Assembly (NCBI GenBank): GCA_034387635.1 | Contig: JAOANU010000007.1 | Location: forward strand, 248,001 to 312,000 | DNA: 64,000 nucleotides | From: Rhodosporidiobolus odoratus | Lineage: Eukaryota > Basidiomycota > Microbotryomycetes > Sporidiobolales > Sporidiobolaceae | Direction of reading: 5' to 3' | In this document: piece after piece, positions 1-12,991 of the stretch | Layout of the letters: each line of letters opens with the position of its first letter | Numbering within the stretch: the stretch's first letter is position 1 | Program-made: the position numbers and the translations under genes | Notes under the pieces: generated by a model | The model's input: the letters and a program-made list of their open reading frames with translations, nothing else | Databases searched by the model: none | Told to the model about the DNA's origin: nothing

Positions 1-1303
<1,303 letters not shown>

Positions 1304-1534
1304 TCGGAAGGCAAGCGACGACACGAAAACCAGGGGAAGGGACGACAACGAACCACCGACTCGCTTTTTGATACTACCTCGCTCGATCCCCTTTCCAGCT
1401 TGTCCTGGCGAAAGCGGACAGCATCTCGGATCCCGAAAGGGTGGACCGACTTGAGTCGCGCGAGAGCGTACGCAACAAAAAAGGCCATTATCATTGTCCA
1501 CTTCATTTCGTCCTAAACAGACCCTATGCTACGC

Positions 1535-2635
1535 TCAAACCCACTTCTTGCCATCCGTGAGCGAAGTCACAGCCTTCTCCTCCTTCGCCTCGACCTTGGC
1601 AACCTTCTCGCCAATCACCTCCTTAGCCTGCGCCGCCTTGTTCTGCGCTGCCGATGTAACTTCTGACGCCTTGGACTTGGCTTCCGCGACCGCGTCTGCT
1701 ACTTTCGAGGAGACTGACTGGCCTACATTCTGCAGGGATGCGGCGGGTTTAGGGGAAGGAGGGACGGCGGAGGTCTGGGAAGGAGAAACGACAGAGGTGA
1801 AAGGGGAGGAGAGGCTGAACGGAGAGGCCTGCACAGATAGGTGAAGTCAGCCGCGCGCGCGTGGACAAGGCTCGGTCCAGACGGAGGCCAAGGGAGCAGC
1901 TTGCGAGGAGCCTCAGAGGACGAAAGGGTAAAAAGGAACAAGGCGCACCTTGGTCTCTCCAGCAATCTTGAAGCCGGGAACCGCTGCCGGGTTGAAGACG
2001 CGTTCACAATCGGAGTAGCCTTGACCGGCACCAAAACCGAGACCTACGAAGACAGGCCACGGCCGGCCTGTACCAGGAAGAAAGAGTAGGATGATGATCA
2101 AACGGTCAATACTGAGGAAGGCAAGGGCGAGCTCGAAAGCTATGCAGCCCCGGATCGAGGGGTAGAGATAGAAGAGAGGAAACGTACGGCGGAAGAGGAT
2201 AGCAGACGCAACGATACCGACGGCAAGACCGGTTCCGGCCTTGACAATTCCGTTGGAAAGGCAAAGGTCGGTCTGTATAGTCGATGATGCCACCGGTGGC
2301 AAGACGATCGCGGAAAGGAAGACCAGTATAGTTGATGCGGCGGGCGTTAGTCAGGTGGAACGGTCGGGTTCGAACAGCCAATGTATGGGAAGGTGAGGCG
2401 GACAGCGAGCCAAAAGGACGGCGGAATGTTATAGTACAGAGCAGGAATAAGATACGAAGGATCAGTGATGTCTGTACAGCTACTAGAGTCCGCCCGATTC
2501 CTCCCAATTCCTGTAGAGGGGAATTCGCCCTCATGAGGGGGAGGAGCATGTGAGAAGGTCGATGAGACGACGCACCTTTGCCGAGAGAATGTCCTCGCTC
2601 TTAGCGGGCGCAGAAGTAGCAGGTGCGGCAGCCAT
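1535..2635 (-). CDS. MIC10: MICOS subunit Mic10 with a long C-terminal extension
   Basis: Inner-membrane protein that oligomerises to bend cristae junctions. Exons 2635-2576, 2272-2188, 2067-1949 and 1828-1535 keep phase and give about 185 residues. The core shows the Mic10 pattern: a first membrane segment (GTGLAVGIVASAILFRR), a basic turn (RRRPWP), then the glycine-rich second segment GLGFGAGQGYSDCERVFNP. After that, where the usual protein of about 100 residues ends, this one continues for some 110 residues, first Ser/Pro-rich and then an Ala/Lys/Glu-rich amphipathic stretch with repeats such as KVADAVAEAKSKASEVTSA. Intron 1 (about 300 nt) is unusually long here and may hide a small exon, because the Trp normally found before the conserved Asp is not seen. 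Divergent from the F-box-like locus at 2846. Confidence 0.85.
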
Positions 2636-2845
2636 GCTTGTCGTCAATAGCACTAGTTCTGACGTGAAGTATCGATGAGATGAAACGACGTCGTCGGTTG
2701 TTTCGCACAACTCATCGCTCGTGCAAAAACCGGCGTAGTAAAGCCTTGGAACGGGCTCAAGCTACGACTACAGGTACGCGTGAACGCTCCTGTGCCGTTC
2801 CATCGCTTGCTGATGCTCCTCTCCTCCTCTCAGTTCCCCTACAAC

Positions 2846-4137
2846 ATGAGCCAAGACTGCGCCATGCTCCTCCGCCTACCAATCGAGCTGCTCGAGCAGA
2901 TCTTCAACCGCGCATACGGAGAGGTACCGACCGGTGGACCCGTCTGCCGCGCGCTCTTGCCCTATCATCGCAAGGCTCTTTACTCGACAATCGTCCTTCG
3001 GCGCGACACAGCACTGCACCGTCTGCCCGGCACTCTGGAACATTGCTCCGTCTTCAGCCGTATGGTACGGCATCTTGAGACCGTCGACAGCGGCACTGTT
3101 CGCTCGAGCTGGGAAGAAAAGAGGCCAGGCGAATGTTCTGCAACATCTTCCCGCCTCACAAACCCGCAGCCCTACCTTTGAACGCTTACTCTCTACCGCA
3201 AACGAGCTGAACAGCCAAGTCGCAGCCCGCCTCAAAAGCTTGACAATCCTGCACCTCACCCTTGTCACCTTGCCGCGCAAGTGCAGTCAGCTCGACCCAG
3301 CGTTTCTCCAACACTACGCCTGCTTCCCTTCCCTCCACACCTTGTACTTCGAAGACGACGGTGATCTTCTCGCTTTACCTTACTCCGAGGTGCCGCCTGT
3401 CCCGCTCGCGCGAATTCTGTGCCTGCGGATTACATCGCACACATTTGGCAAGTTGCAGCCGCCTTCTAACCTGGCCGCCTCGTTTCCCAGCCTCAGTAGG
3501 CTGGATCTGATGGATCCCTCAATCCCTTCTTGGGACCAACGCACATTCTCCAACTTCACCTCATTCCTTGCAGCCATCTCGAAACGCCTCGTCTGGCTCC
3601 GCCTTCACACTCAAAGTCTGCCAATGCCTGGAAGCACAGCCCCCGCCTCGGCCGACTACCACCTGCCCTACTTTGCCCACCTTGAGCACCTCGAGCTGTG
3701 ACATTCCTTCTTCCCGCCGAACTTCCCACCACCATCCGCTCCCTTCTAACCTTACTTCCCTCGCCTTCGGTCGAGGTGCCTAAGTCACCGATACGGTCTT
3801 GATCTCCCTCCTCCAGACCCCGATACATCCTTCCGTCAAGCTGATCACCCTCGACCACGTCGCTGCTTCTCGCGGTCGTCGTCTCCGCGAAGGTGGTTGG
3901 GAGCTGCACGCAGACTCGCTCAGCATGCCTGACTGGTGGAGATCCAGCTGGCCTGTGGGCTGCTCCGAAGCTGGACTCCAACAGGCGCTAGCTGATGCAG
4001 CCTCTGCCGGTGTCAAGCTCGAAAGGTCGGCGTTGGCTACATTGGGATGGAAAGAGGTATACCAGCAGGAGAAGGAACGAGTTTGCATGCTGTGGGCGGC
4101 AACGCTCGGGGACTTTAGGGAGCGCAGGCCGATATAG
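2846..4137 (+). pseudogene. F-box/LRR-like gene broken by frameshifts
   Basis: The reading frame from 2846 begins MSQDCAM and runs into an F-box-like helix pair (LRLPIELLEQIFNRA, then CRALLPYHRKALYSTIVLR), which in related proteins binds Skp1 in SCF ubiquitin ligases. Around 3100 the sense switches to another frame (FERLLSTANELNSQVAARLK, then leucine-rich segments up to LEHLEL at 3699), is cut by TGA, resumes in a different frame (LPTTIRSLLTLLPS) and changes once more near 3790 (DTVLISLLQTPIHPSVKLIT) to the stop at 4137. No GT-AG intron explains these switches. I therefore read it as a decayed F-box gene; sequencing errors are the alternative. F-box/LRR families expand and decay often in fungi. 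Confidence 0.55.
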
Positions 4138-5327
4138 AGGTGGACAGGGTGGGGACTGTGTTGACGATGGCGCTTGTTCAGGAAGTGCGAGGCAGAAAAG
4201 GATGCGAGAGGGACGGCGTAAGGGTTCTCTGCTCTCGTGGTGAACTACAAGCGCTTGTTCTGCTCTTGTATAGCGGTCTTCATCCCTGGGCCACGTGTTT
4301 ATCGGGCCAGTAAGCTATACCAGCGGCCGAGGTCTGCCGAATCAAGAGCGAGGAGAAGCGATGGAAGGGAAACAGGCATTCTTGCACCTGCCGTCTTGCG
4401 AGGGTCAGGCCTGGCACAATAGCGGCGAGCTTGCCCTCCGCGATACAGCAATGCTTATGAGTCTGTGATGAAGGGTAACCGTCCCTTGACAGAAGCTCAC
4501 TTGAGAAGGTCGAGAACGGCGCTGTCCTCGCGATGTCTAGCTCCAGTGGAGAAGTGCCAGACAATAATGAGCAGCTCAGACTTGAAAGATAGTCAGGGAT
4601 GCGAGAAAGAAAAACAGAAGAGAGCGAAGAAGGAAGAAGAGAATCAACAGAGCGGGAGCCCGATGATCTCGTTGACGACCAACGACGAGCTGGGGGCGAA
4701 CAAGTGTTGCTGAGAGAGCTTACCAGCCCCATCGTCGCGCTCGTACGGCTTGAAATGTCTCCCCCATTTATTGCTGGCAAGGTTGCACAGCCGACGCCGC
4801 TGCTGTGCTTGTCAGACAGAACAGCGCGAGCGTACCCATTCGATAGCGCCATAGAGTCGTTCTCGTGCAAGCTGGACAAGCTAAGCACTGCATTGTCAAG
4901 TTCGGCAAGAAAGTACGGCAAGAAACAACAAAGAATACCACTGAAGAAAGAGGACAAGGGGCAATGAGGGTGAAAGCAGAGGTGGAAAAGCGATAGAGAA
5001 GTACAATAACACATTCGATAAAGGCGAAGACAGGAAGAGTGAAAAGAACGGAGGAAGGAGGGGTACGACAAGCGAGGTGGATTCGTACAATGGGCAAGGT
5101 GGGATGAAAGGATGGTCGGTATACTCGATGAGGGAGTATTTTTAGTCGCAAGGGGTATCGAGAAACGGTGCGAGGGCCAAAGATGGAAGACGTAAAGAAG
5201 GGGAGGATGGGAACCGGGGCGAGTTTCCATAGAAGGCGGCGCCGCGAGAGCAAGGGTATGTGACGACGGCGACGGAGGCGGGATTGCGAACGGTCCCGCC
5301 CAGCAACTTGCCACAAGCAGTACATGC
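4138..5327. other. Intergenic stretch, possible 3' UTR and weak spliced minus-strand signal
   Basis: No recognisable gene. On the minus strand an open frame of 478 codons covers it, but its composition is untidy and it overlaps the end of the real gene to the right in another frame. A minus-strand ATG at about 4852 starts a short frame ending at a good GTAAGC donor (about 4724), with a CAG acceptor near 4690 followed by a hydrophobic run (LLILFFLLRSLLFFLASLTI). This could be a small tail-anchored protein or simply a transcript end; I cannot decide. Confidence 0.3.
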
Positions 5328-6674
5328 TCAGTATCCACCCCGGAGGATCTTCTCGCCCATCGGGCTGATCCTCCTCTTCGGCTTCGCTCCGCTTCCTGGA
5401 CCGAGGCTACGACCTCGCTGCAGCGTGTCCTTCGAGGCAGACGGAGCTGCAGGCACGGGCGCCGATGCAGGCGCTTCAACGAGTACGGGCGGTGCGAGAG
5501 TCGGGGCCGGGGCAGCAGAGGGCGGAGCTGGAGGCGGGAGGGACGGGCGGGTCTGCGAGAGCAGTCGAAACAGAAGGTCAGCACCCTACCAGCATGCGTA
5601 AGAATCGCAGAGATAGCAACGCACCTTGCCAAGGCCACTGATCGAGAAACGACGGAAAATCCCGAACCCTTCTTTTCCTCCTCCTCCTCCAGTTCCTCCC
5701 CCACCTCCAGTCCCACTCCCGCTCTTCGGCGTCTGCAGAGCTGCTCCTGCGCTTACAACCCGTCCCAAAGGCTGCATCATCCTGAAAGGGTCCGCGCCCG
5801 CTCCAGGCGGAGAAGTCGCGAGCCCGGCGGCAAGCGGCGGCGAGTTGGAGCCTGGCACGCGGGAGGTGGACGGCGGTGAAGCAAAGACGAGGGAGCCGCG
5901 GCGCTGTGCGAGAGCTTCGGTTGGAGGAGAGATCGGACCCGTCGTCGAGGCTGACGAACCAGGCCAACCCCACCTTGCGCCGCCGGAGAAAATGCCCGAA
6001 TTGCTGAGACTCGTGTTCCCGCTCGCATCCGCACTACCGGGGGCGAACAGAGTATCCTCTGGCTCCTCGAAGACTAGCTCTCCACGCTCCAGAGCAAGCT
6101 CATCCTTCTCGCAAACGCCCGACAACGACGATGTGGGGGGTTTCCCAATGCCAATCTTGCTGCCATTTCCGCCGCCGCCCGAGTTGCTGCGCGGGCGTCC
6201 GGCCACAGCAGGAGGTAAGGTCGTCGGCGGAGCGGAGGAAGGGGTGGGGAGGGAACCGTTGGTAGCGTCGCTCGAGGGTGAGTTGGAAAGACCGGGAAGG
6301 AGGGCGGCGGGCTCGTTCACGGCGATGGGCGAGTCGGGAACGACGCTGGCCTTCGCGTCTGACTTGGTGGGGCTGGCTGGCGGACCAGTGTGACCATTGA
6401 ACGAGGTCCGGCGGGCGTGGTTGAAGGCTTGACGAAACTCGGCAGTGTCGAGAGGGTTGCCAGTGACCGAGGTGGGAGAAGTGACTGCGAGATCTGAGAA
6501 GGCTCTGAGTGAGGCTGAGAGTGTCGCAGAGGTTCCCAGTGATGCGACGGGAGGGGAAGTCGGGTAGGAAGGCGAAGTGCGATGCTGAGGGAGAGGAATG
6601 GGAGGAGGGAGACCAATCGAGCCAGAGCGGGTGCGAGTATGAGCGAGGTGCGTGTTGGGTGGAGTGGTGCTCAT
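5328..6674 (-). CDS. Ser/Pro-rich basidiomycete protein, probable kinase substrate
   Basis: Two exons (6674-5625 and 5552-5328, intron with GTGCGT donor) give about 424 residues; the ATG at 6674 (MSTTPPNTHLAHTRTRSGSI) was chosen because upstream codons look like UTR. No enzyme domain is visible. The protein is low-complexity Ser/Pro/Gly with islands of order: SLRAFSDLAVTSP, EFRQAFNHARRTSFNG, KDELALERGELVFEEPED, RRGSLVF, FGIFRRFSISGLGK, and a C-terminal block KRRISPMGEKILRGGY. Several islands are RRxS, the basophilic (PKA-type) phosphosite pattern, and many SP sites suit proline-directed kinases; that is inference from motifs only. The spaced conserved-looking motifs in a disordered protein suggest a signalling scaffold. 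Function unknown. Confidence 0.7.
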
Positions 6675-7113
6675 ACTTGTGAAGGCTGGCGGTAGGTATT
6701 CGTTGGTGTTTGTGAGCTGAGAAGGCGAAAGGGAGAGCAGAAAGTGGGGGGACCCACTAGTGGAGTAGTGGGGGAGGAGGCGGTGACTTGGTGTACGAGA
6801 AGGCGGGGCTTTGTAAGGACGAGTCTGTGGTGTCACTGAGTTGTAAGAGGAGCGAGAGGGAAAGCGGGAGTGAGGTGATCTCCAGCTCCGTCCGAATGTG
6901 CTGCCGAAGGGGAAATCGATAAAACCCCTCCCGCCGTCCCTCCCTCGTCCGGCGGCCTTCCTAGCCGGAGACTTTGCTGCGCACACTGTGCCGCTCAAAC
7001 TTACAGACTCGCTGGAGCAGAACGACGAGTGCAGCAGAGCCTTCCGTCTCTCTCTTCCGGAACCTCTGCTCTAATCTGCTCGTTTCTCGCGCTTTCATGC
7101 CTCATCTTTAGCT

Positions 7114-10100
7114 ATGGCTCCCATCTGGAAACGCAAGAAACCTCAGTCGCAACTACCTCTGACTGAACCCGCACCCGCACCAGCTCCTGCGCCTACTCCC
7201 GTCCAACCTCCGCCCGCTCCAGTAGGAGACCCTCCCCGCTCGTTCGCAGAGCTCGCAGACGTCGCAGAAGAGGTCGTAGCGTCTAGTTGGGATGCTGGCC
7301 TGCCTATACGGTACTGGCTGAGGGCTCTCAGGCAGCTGGGAGTCGAGCACGCTTATTCCCTCTTGACGGCAGCTCCGCGGCCACATATGCTAACCTTGTT
7401 GCTTCACGCAGGAGCAAGGTCTACTATGGCGAAGGGAACTACGACGTGAGTCTGCGGTCCACTTCGCCTGAGCCTGCGCAAGAGGGAGCGCCAGGCTGAC
7501 ATTATCGGTTTTTTCAGATGGCTTTCGTTCGAACTGCGACTGTACTCAAACTGCAACGGGACGTCCTGCCGTACCATCATCCAGAATGGCGAACACTCCC
7601 GCCAGATCAGCAGGCTGAGATCCGGCAGGTACGTAGCGCCCCTGCTCCCCCTTCTATCCCGCTCGCTCACGTTGCCTTCCTCATAAGTAGCAATCGGCTG
7701 CCTATGCTCAGAGCTATACCTCCCTGAGAACGTTTCTCAACCAACGATCCGCCTCCTTCTACGCCCTGTCTACCCCACTGGGAGTGACCGCATCTGCACC
7801 CGCCCTCACCCTGCGCAACACCGTTATGCCCGCCGCGAGTTCCTATTCAGACTCATCCGCCCCTCCATCTTTGCGCCGTGCACCGGACGAGGGAGAGCGC
7901 CAGCCACGGCGGTCGAATGTGCTGGGACCGGAACCGCCTCGGCAGAACAGGATCAGGAAAGCTTTCGGAATGCGAACAGGGCATTCAAGGGAAAAAAGCG
8001 ACGGAAGCTCGGAAGGGGAGCCTTCACCCGGTGGGGGTGGACGGATAGGCCTACCGGCACCGGGAACTGCCGAGAAAGACGGGGAAGAGAAAGAGTGGGA
8101 TCTGGTCGGACGGGAAGAGGGAAGGATTCCTCGAATGGGGCAAGGCATGCCACCTCCGCAGATGAGCCCAGGGGTAGGAAACGGTTACGTCGGCGCACCG
8201 AGTCCTGCTTATCCATCACATCTTGCGCCACATCCTTCCCCGTCCCCGAACTCCTTCTATGGTAGCGGCGGGGGTGGAGGTGGACCAGGTGAGGCCATGC
8301 CGTTGCCTGGAGACGGAGACAGCGACGAAGAGGAGGGCGATGGAGGTATCTCGTATACACCAACGGACCATCGGGGTCCTGAGTTTGCGCGAACACCGAC
8401 CTGGTCGAACCTTGCAGGGGGTCCGGCTTATCCTCCTCACCTCGCTTCGCATGCGCCTCCTCCGCAGCCTTACCAGAATGTGCCATACCACGCGCCTTCT
8501 TCTCAGCCTCCTCATGGCTACGGAGGAAGACAAGCGATCTCTCCCTCGGCTTATCAGTCACCGGCTCCTCCTTCTTTCTCTCCGACTTCACAACCTCCCT
8601 ACGCTCAACCTCATTCTCTGCCTCCGCCCGCACATGCGCATCAGCCGTACGCCTATCCTTTAGCACCTCAGCAGCCCGGGCAACAACACTACCCATACCC
8701 TGCCCAGTATCCGCCGTATTCTTCCGCCCCACCCACGCATCTTCCGCCAGCGGGTTATCCCCCTCACCCGCCTCAAGCAGGACCATCTTACTCACAAGCA
8801 CCACTCGCTTCCGCTCCACCGCCTGTCCCTGCTATCCCTGCCGCCTCTGCTCCACCTCTCGCTTCCCCGTCCGCGCCAATTGCCACCTCCATCCCTCCGC
8901 CCCCTCGACCCCCAACCGTTCCTCCGACTTTCTCCACACCTCATTCTCATCCTCCCGCACCCTCTGCCCCTCCAGCTACCCCCACCCCGCCGCCTTTTAT
9001 ACCCGCCCCCGCTCCTACTCTCGCGGTTCATCCTCCGCCTATACCCTCCGCCCCTCCCTCAGCTACCGCCTTTCCAAGCACACCTTTTAGCAGTCTCGCT
9101 GGCTTTGGCGAGGGTGTAGGAACCGGAGGGTCGAAACTCGCTCGTTCTCCTAGCCTGAGTATTGCGTCCGTCCCGGTTGGGTTGTTGAACGGTAGGTCGG
9201 ATAGCACGAGGAGTATTCGCGAAGGTGGAGGAGGGCTTGAGAGTGTGCGAGAGATGGAGGCGGCGCTGCCTGCTCTCGGGGAGGGGCCGGGTGGAGCGAA
9301 TGCTGACGAGGGGAATGAGACGATCTTTGGTGCGTCACACATCTGTTTCTCCTCGACCTCGAGTACCTGCCGTCGCCCTCGTTCGGTCCCCGTCTCATGC
9401 GCTCAGCTGATCCTGTTCCTTCACCTTCTTTTCCCGCTGTTCGGTCGTCTTACCTCGCCTTGCTGACTTTGCAGCACGAACCGAATCTGGTGCTCCTCTT
9501 CGCCCTCTCATGCTTCCTGCCAGTTTACCTCAGTACTTCATGGATGTCTGCGCAAAGAGAAATACGGAGCAAGGGATAGAAACTTGCGGGTTGCTGTTGG
9601 GAAGCCTGGTGCGCAAGGATTCCTTCCGTCTAACTCGCTTTCCGCCCTACGCACTTGGCGAATAAGAGTGACTCATGCCGCACGACCCTGCCTTTCACGC
9701 AGTCGCACAATACCCTTACTATCACGACGCTCCTTATTCCCAAGCAGGTGGGCACACCTGATACGTGCGAGACTACCAATGAGGAGGAGCAGTTTGCGTT
9801 TCAGGATGAGAGGGGCTTGCTGACCCTTGGCTGGGTAAGTCCCTTGTCCCTCGTCTTCTGCACTATCCCTCCGCAATATGCCATCCGATTCTCGGTTTCA
9901 TCCCTTATGTCTTCCCGTACCCTCTGACTGGTCATGCTCGCGCAGATCCACACCCACCCTACCCAGTCCTGCTTCCTATCCTCACGCGACTTGCACACAC
10001 ATACGGGCTATCAGTGCATGCTCGCCGAAGCTGTTGCAGTCGTTTGCTCCCCAAGGTTCGACCCGCAATGGGGGATCTTCCGGTTCGTCTGTCTGTTTTC

Positions 10101-10443
10101 CCGTTGCGGAACTTTCCTTGGGATCAATAACTACTCGATGTGGACACGAAATGAGGTGGAAAGGCCCTACTCAAAGCAGAGTGGACTGACTTCGGCGGTC
10201 TTCGCAGAATGACTGACCCACCCGGTCTTGGAACCGTGGCCCATTGCACCGAAACCGGCACCTTTCACGAGCAGTGCGTCTTCTTCTCCCCCACACTTCT
10301 CTTTTCCTCATCTCTCCGATCACTACTAAGCGCTCCTGCCTCTTTACTGCAGCCCCGATCTCCCCCTCTATACCGATTGCGACTCGGACTTTGCACACTG
10401 CAAGACGGTCAAGGCGGGCTTCGAATGTGTGGATTTGCGGTAG
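7114..10443 (+). CDS. AMSH/STAMBP-like JAMM deubiquitinase (Sst2 type)
   Basis: Endosomal zinc protease that cuts Lys63-linked ubiquitin chains from ESCRT cargo. Exons: 7114-7331 (or 7310), 7412-7445, 7518-7628, 7691-9329, 9475-9608, 9703-9834, 9946-10082, 10208-10273, 10353-10443; all phases agree, about 853 residues. The N-terminus has the USP8-dimerisation/MIT-like helices ([33 protein letters not shown]). The C-terminus has the complete JAMM site: Glu in [10 protein letters not shown], then [14 protein letters not shown] (HxHx7Sx2D), plus the AMSH-specific [27 protein letters not shown] and [13 protein letters not shown] with zinc-knuckle His/Cys. A roughly 450-residue Pro/Ser/Tyr-rich linker separates the halves, longer than in relatives. 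Intron 1 donor is unclear: a GT at 7311 would delete part of a conserved helix, a GC donor at 7332 would keep it. Confidence 0.93.
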
Positions 10444-10913
10444 CTTGGCGACTACTATGGTGGTGGAACAGGAAGCTCTACAGTTCGACCCGGCCGTATC
10501 CGCCGCATAGCGGGGGGTGTGAGTAAGAGAAAAAAGGGTGAAAAGACAAGGCAAGGGGTCTCAGCACACTTCAGCGGGGAAGAGATGGAGTACCATCGCG
10601 CGTGTACATGCTGTGTCACTAGCCTCCGCTGGTCAATGCAGCGACTAGAGAAGGGGAAACGCCGGTTCGCTGAACGGCAAACTTTTTCTCGTACAACTGA
10701 TGGAGTCGTCTCGTGGCCGTCGATCCCGCTCTGGCGCACTGCGTTCGACGACCGAGTGACGAACAGTACTGAGACTATGCTACGGGTGATGCTCCAAGCT
10801 GTGCGCATGCCACCCTATTTGGCACTCCGTTCCGAGTTGCCTTTAGATGCCACGCCCAGTCTCTCCCCCAAAACTCTGCTGGACTGCTTGCACCTCGTTA
10901 GTCCCGCTACAGC
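10444..10913. promoter_or_regulatory. Intergenic region and promoter of the T-protein gene
   Basis: About 470 nt between tandem plus-strand genes. A 140-codon plus frame (10519-10941) crosses the true T-protein start in another frame and has no recognisable content, so I take the stretch to be terminator plus promoter. No clear TATA box. Confidence 0.4.
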
Positions 10914-12899
10914 ATGTTACCTCGTCAACTCCGTCAAGTAGCGCCCTCGGTACACCGTGTTCTGACCCGCTCCGCCTCTTCCACGGCCGCAAGTGGGGTA
11001 CGCCCAGATCTCCCTTTCCACCCTATCCAAGCTGATACTGACAGACAATGTGGATCGTAGCCATATAAGCGAACCGCCTTGTACGGCTTTCACACGGATC
11101 CGAAGCATGGAGGCAAGATGGTCGAGTTTGCGGGATGGGAAATGCCGCTCGTGTATGAGGGGAGCGACACGTCGAGGGTCGCGGGTGGACCGGGTGCATA
11201 CTTCTTCACTAGCTCTTTGCAGCTCCGCTCGTCCACTTGAGCACGGCAGCGTGTCACAGCTGTTGTCGTTCGCAGAAGCCGGAAACCCTACCGTTCTTGC
11301 GGAATACGGTATGCTGAACCGGTACTTGCTCCCCCTTACAGTTGCTGAACACCACCAAGTACGCAAGTCAGCCGGTCTCTTCGATGTAGGGCACATGGCC
11401 CAATCTACGTGCGCTTTTGCCTTTCGGTCCTCCATTTACTTTAACTTCTCCTCTCTCCTTGCCTCACCATCTTCTTCCCGACGCATTTTGTCCTCTTCGT
11501 GGCCTTTGAATCTCGTATGCACCTCACTGAGCACTCGCCCCCGCTACAGCTTCAAAGGACCCGGAGCTCTGGCCTTTCTCTCCCATTTGCTCCCTGCTTC
11601 GCTTTCCTCCCTGCCTGTACCCAAAGACGACAGCATCGCCTTCGGCTCAACCCTCAGTGTATTGCTTAACGAGGAAGGCGGCATCCTTGACGACTGTATG
11701 ATCACGAGATGGGGGGAGGATAGGTACCTTGTCTCTTTCCTCTTATTCTCGAACCGACGTCACGACTGCAAAGCAACTTCTCATATCGCCTCCTTCTACA
11801 GCTTCTACCTTGTCACCAACGCAGGAAGGGCGGAAGTCGACATCCCTTGGATTCAGAAGCACGTCGATGCATGGAACGCCCAGAACGAAAAGGTCGACTT
11901 CGAACTGATGAAATCGTCCGCGCTGATTGCCTTGCAAGGTCCGTCTACGGTTTCCGTTCTCCCGCCTTTCCCCTCTTCCTTTCTCTTCGCTGATCATCTC
12001 CGCGGGACTGTAGGGCCTCAGTCCCGCGCCGCTCTACAGCGCCTGCTGCCTTCCGACTACTCCCTTCAAAAACTCCTCACCTTTTCCAAATCCCTGCATC
12101 TCCCAGTTCCCACCCTCGCCTCCACCTCAAACGAGTCTCTCATTCACATCACTCGAGGCGGCTACACCGGCGAAGACGGGTTCGAGATCTCCCTTTCCAA
12201 CGAACGGGCGGCAGATTTGGCCGGAATGCTGCTCGAGCAAGAAGAGGTCAAATTGGCTGGGTTGGCCGCGAGGGATAGTTTGAGATTGGAGGCAGGGTTG
12301 TGCTTGTATGGTCACGATTTGGATGAGACGGTTGGAGTGGGAGAGGCCGGGTTGGGGTGGGTTGTCGGTGAGCTTTTTCTCGCCCACGAGTTCAGGTCAA
12401 TGCCGGCGCGGGCCTCTGCGTGTCTGATTAAACGAACTCGATCATGAGTGGTAGCTTATAGTTTCTCTTCTGCTGTACAGGGAAGGACCGCCGCACGCCT
12501 GGCGCTTTCATCGGCAGTGAACGGACTTTGGCTGAGCTGAAGAAGGGAGGGACAACTCGCAAGCGAGTAGGACTTACAGTTGAGAAGGGTGCTCCGGCCC
12601 GTGGTACGTCTCCTTTGCCTCTCTTCCGCGGTACTCGATCGCTGATGCCTCGCTGGCCTGCAGAGGGCGCGCTCATTTACTCCCCTTCTTCTCCTCCGCC
12701 CTCTGCCCCTATTGGTCGCATCACCTCGGGCCTCCCCTCCCCGACGCTCGGGCAAAATATCTCCATGGGGTACATCTCGACTGAGAGCGGGCTCAACAAG
12801 AAGGGCTCGCAGGTTTTGGTTGAGGTCAGGAAGAAACTGAGAAAGGCTGAAGTGGTTGGGATGCCTTTCACGAAGGCGGGGTACTACAGGGGAGAATAG
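10914..12899 (+). CDS. GCV1: Aminomethyltransferase, glycine cleavage T protein
   Basis: Mitochondrial folate-dependent subunit of the glycine decarboxylase complex; it takes the aminomethyl group from H protein to tetrahydrofolate, releasing ammonia. Exons 10914-10997, 11061-11193, 11342-11408, 11550-11723, 11802-11938, 12014-12367, 12481-12603 and 12664-12899 stay in phase and give about 435 residues. The first 25 residues are Arg/Ser/Ala-rich without acids ([20 protein letters not shown]), a typical mitochondrial presequence. Family landmarks in order: [103 protein letters not shown], and C-terminal NISMGYI and [11 protein letters not shown]. Length and motifs match the eukaryotic family. 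Confidence 0.95.
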
Positions 12900-12991
12900 T
12901 GCAGCGAAATCTACACTTGTAGTGCAAAGACATCAAGTAATTCCTACGATTCGTCTAGTCGTAAGAGGCCTGGTCCGCCGGCTTACCCGCT

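Noticed and set aside
4280..5716. 478-codon minus-strand open frame
   Set aside because: It runs through the real second exon of the Ser/Pro-rich gene in another frame and has no ordered content; I treat it as chance in G/C-rich DNA.
10519..10941. 140-codon plus frame before the T-protein gene
   Set aside because: Crosses the true start codon in a different frame, no homology seen; likely promoter.
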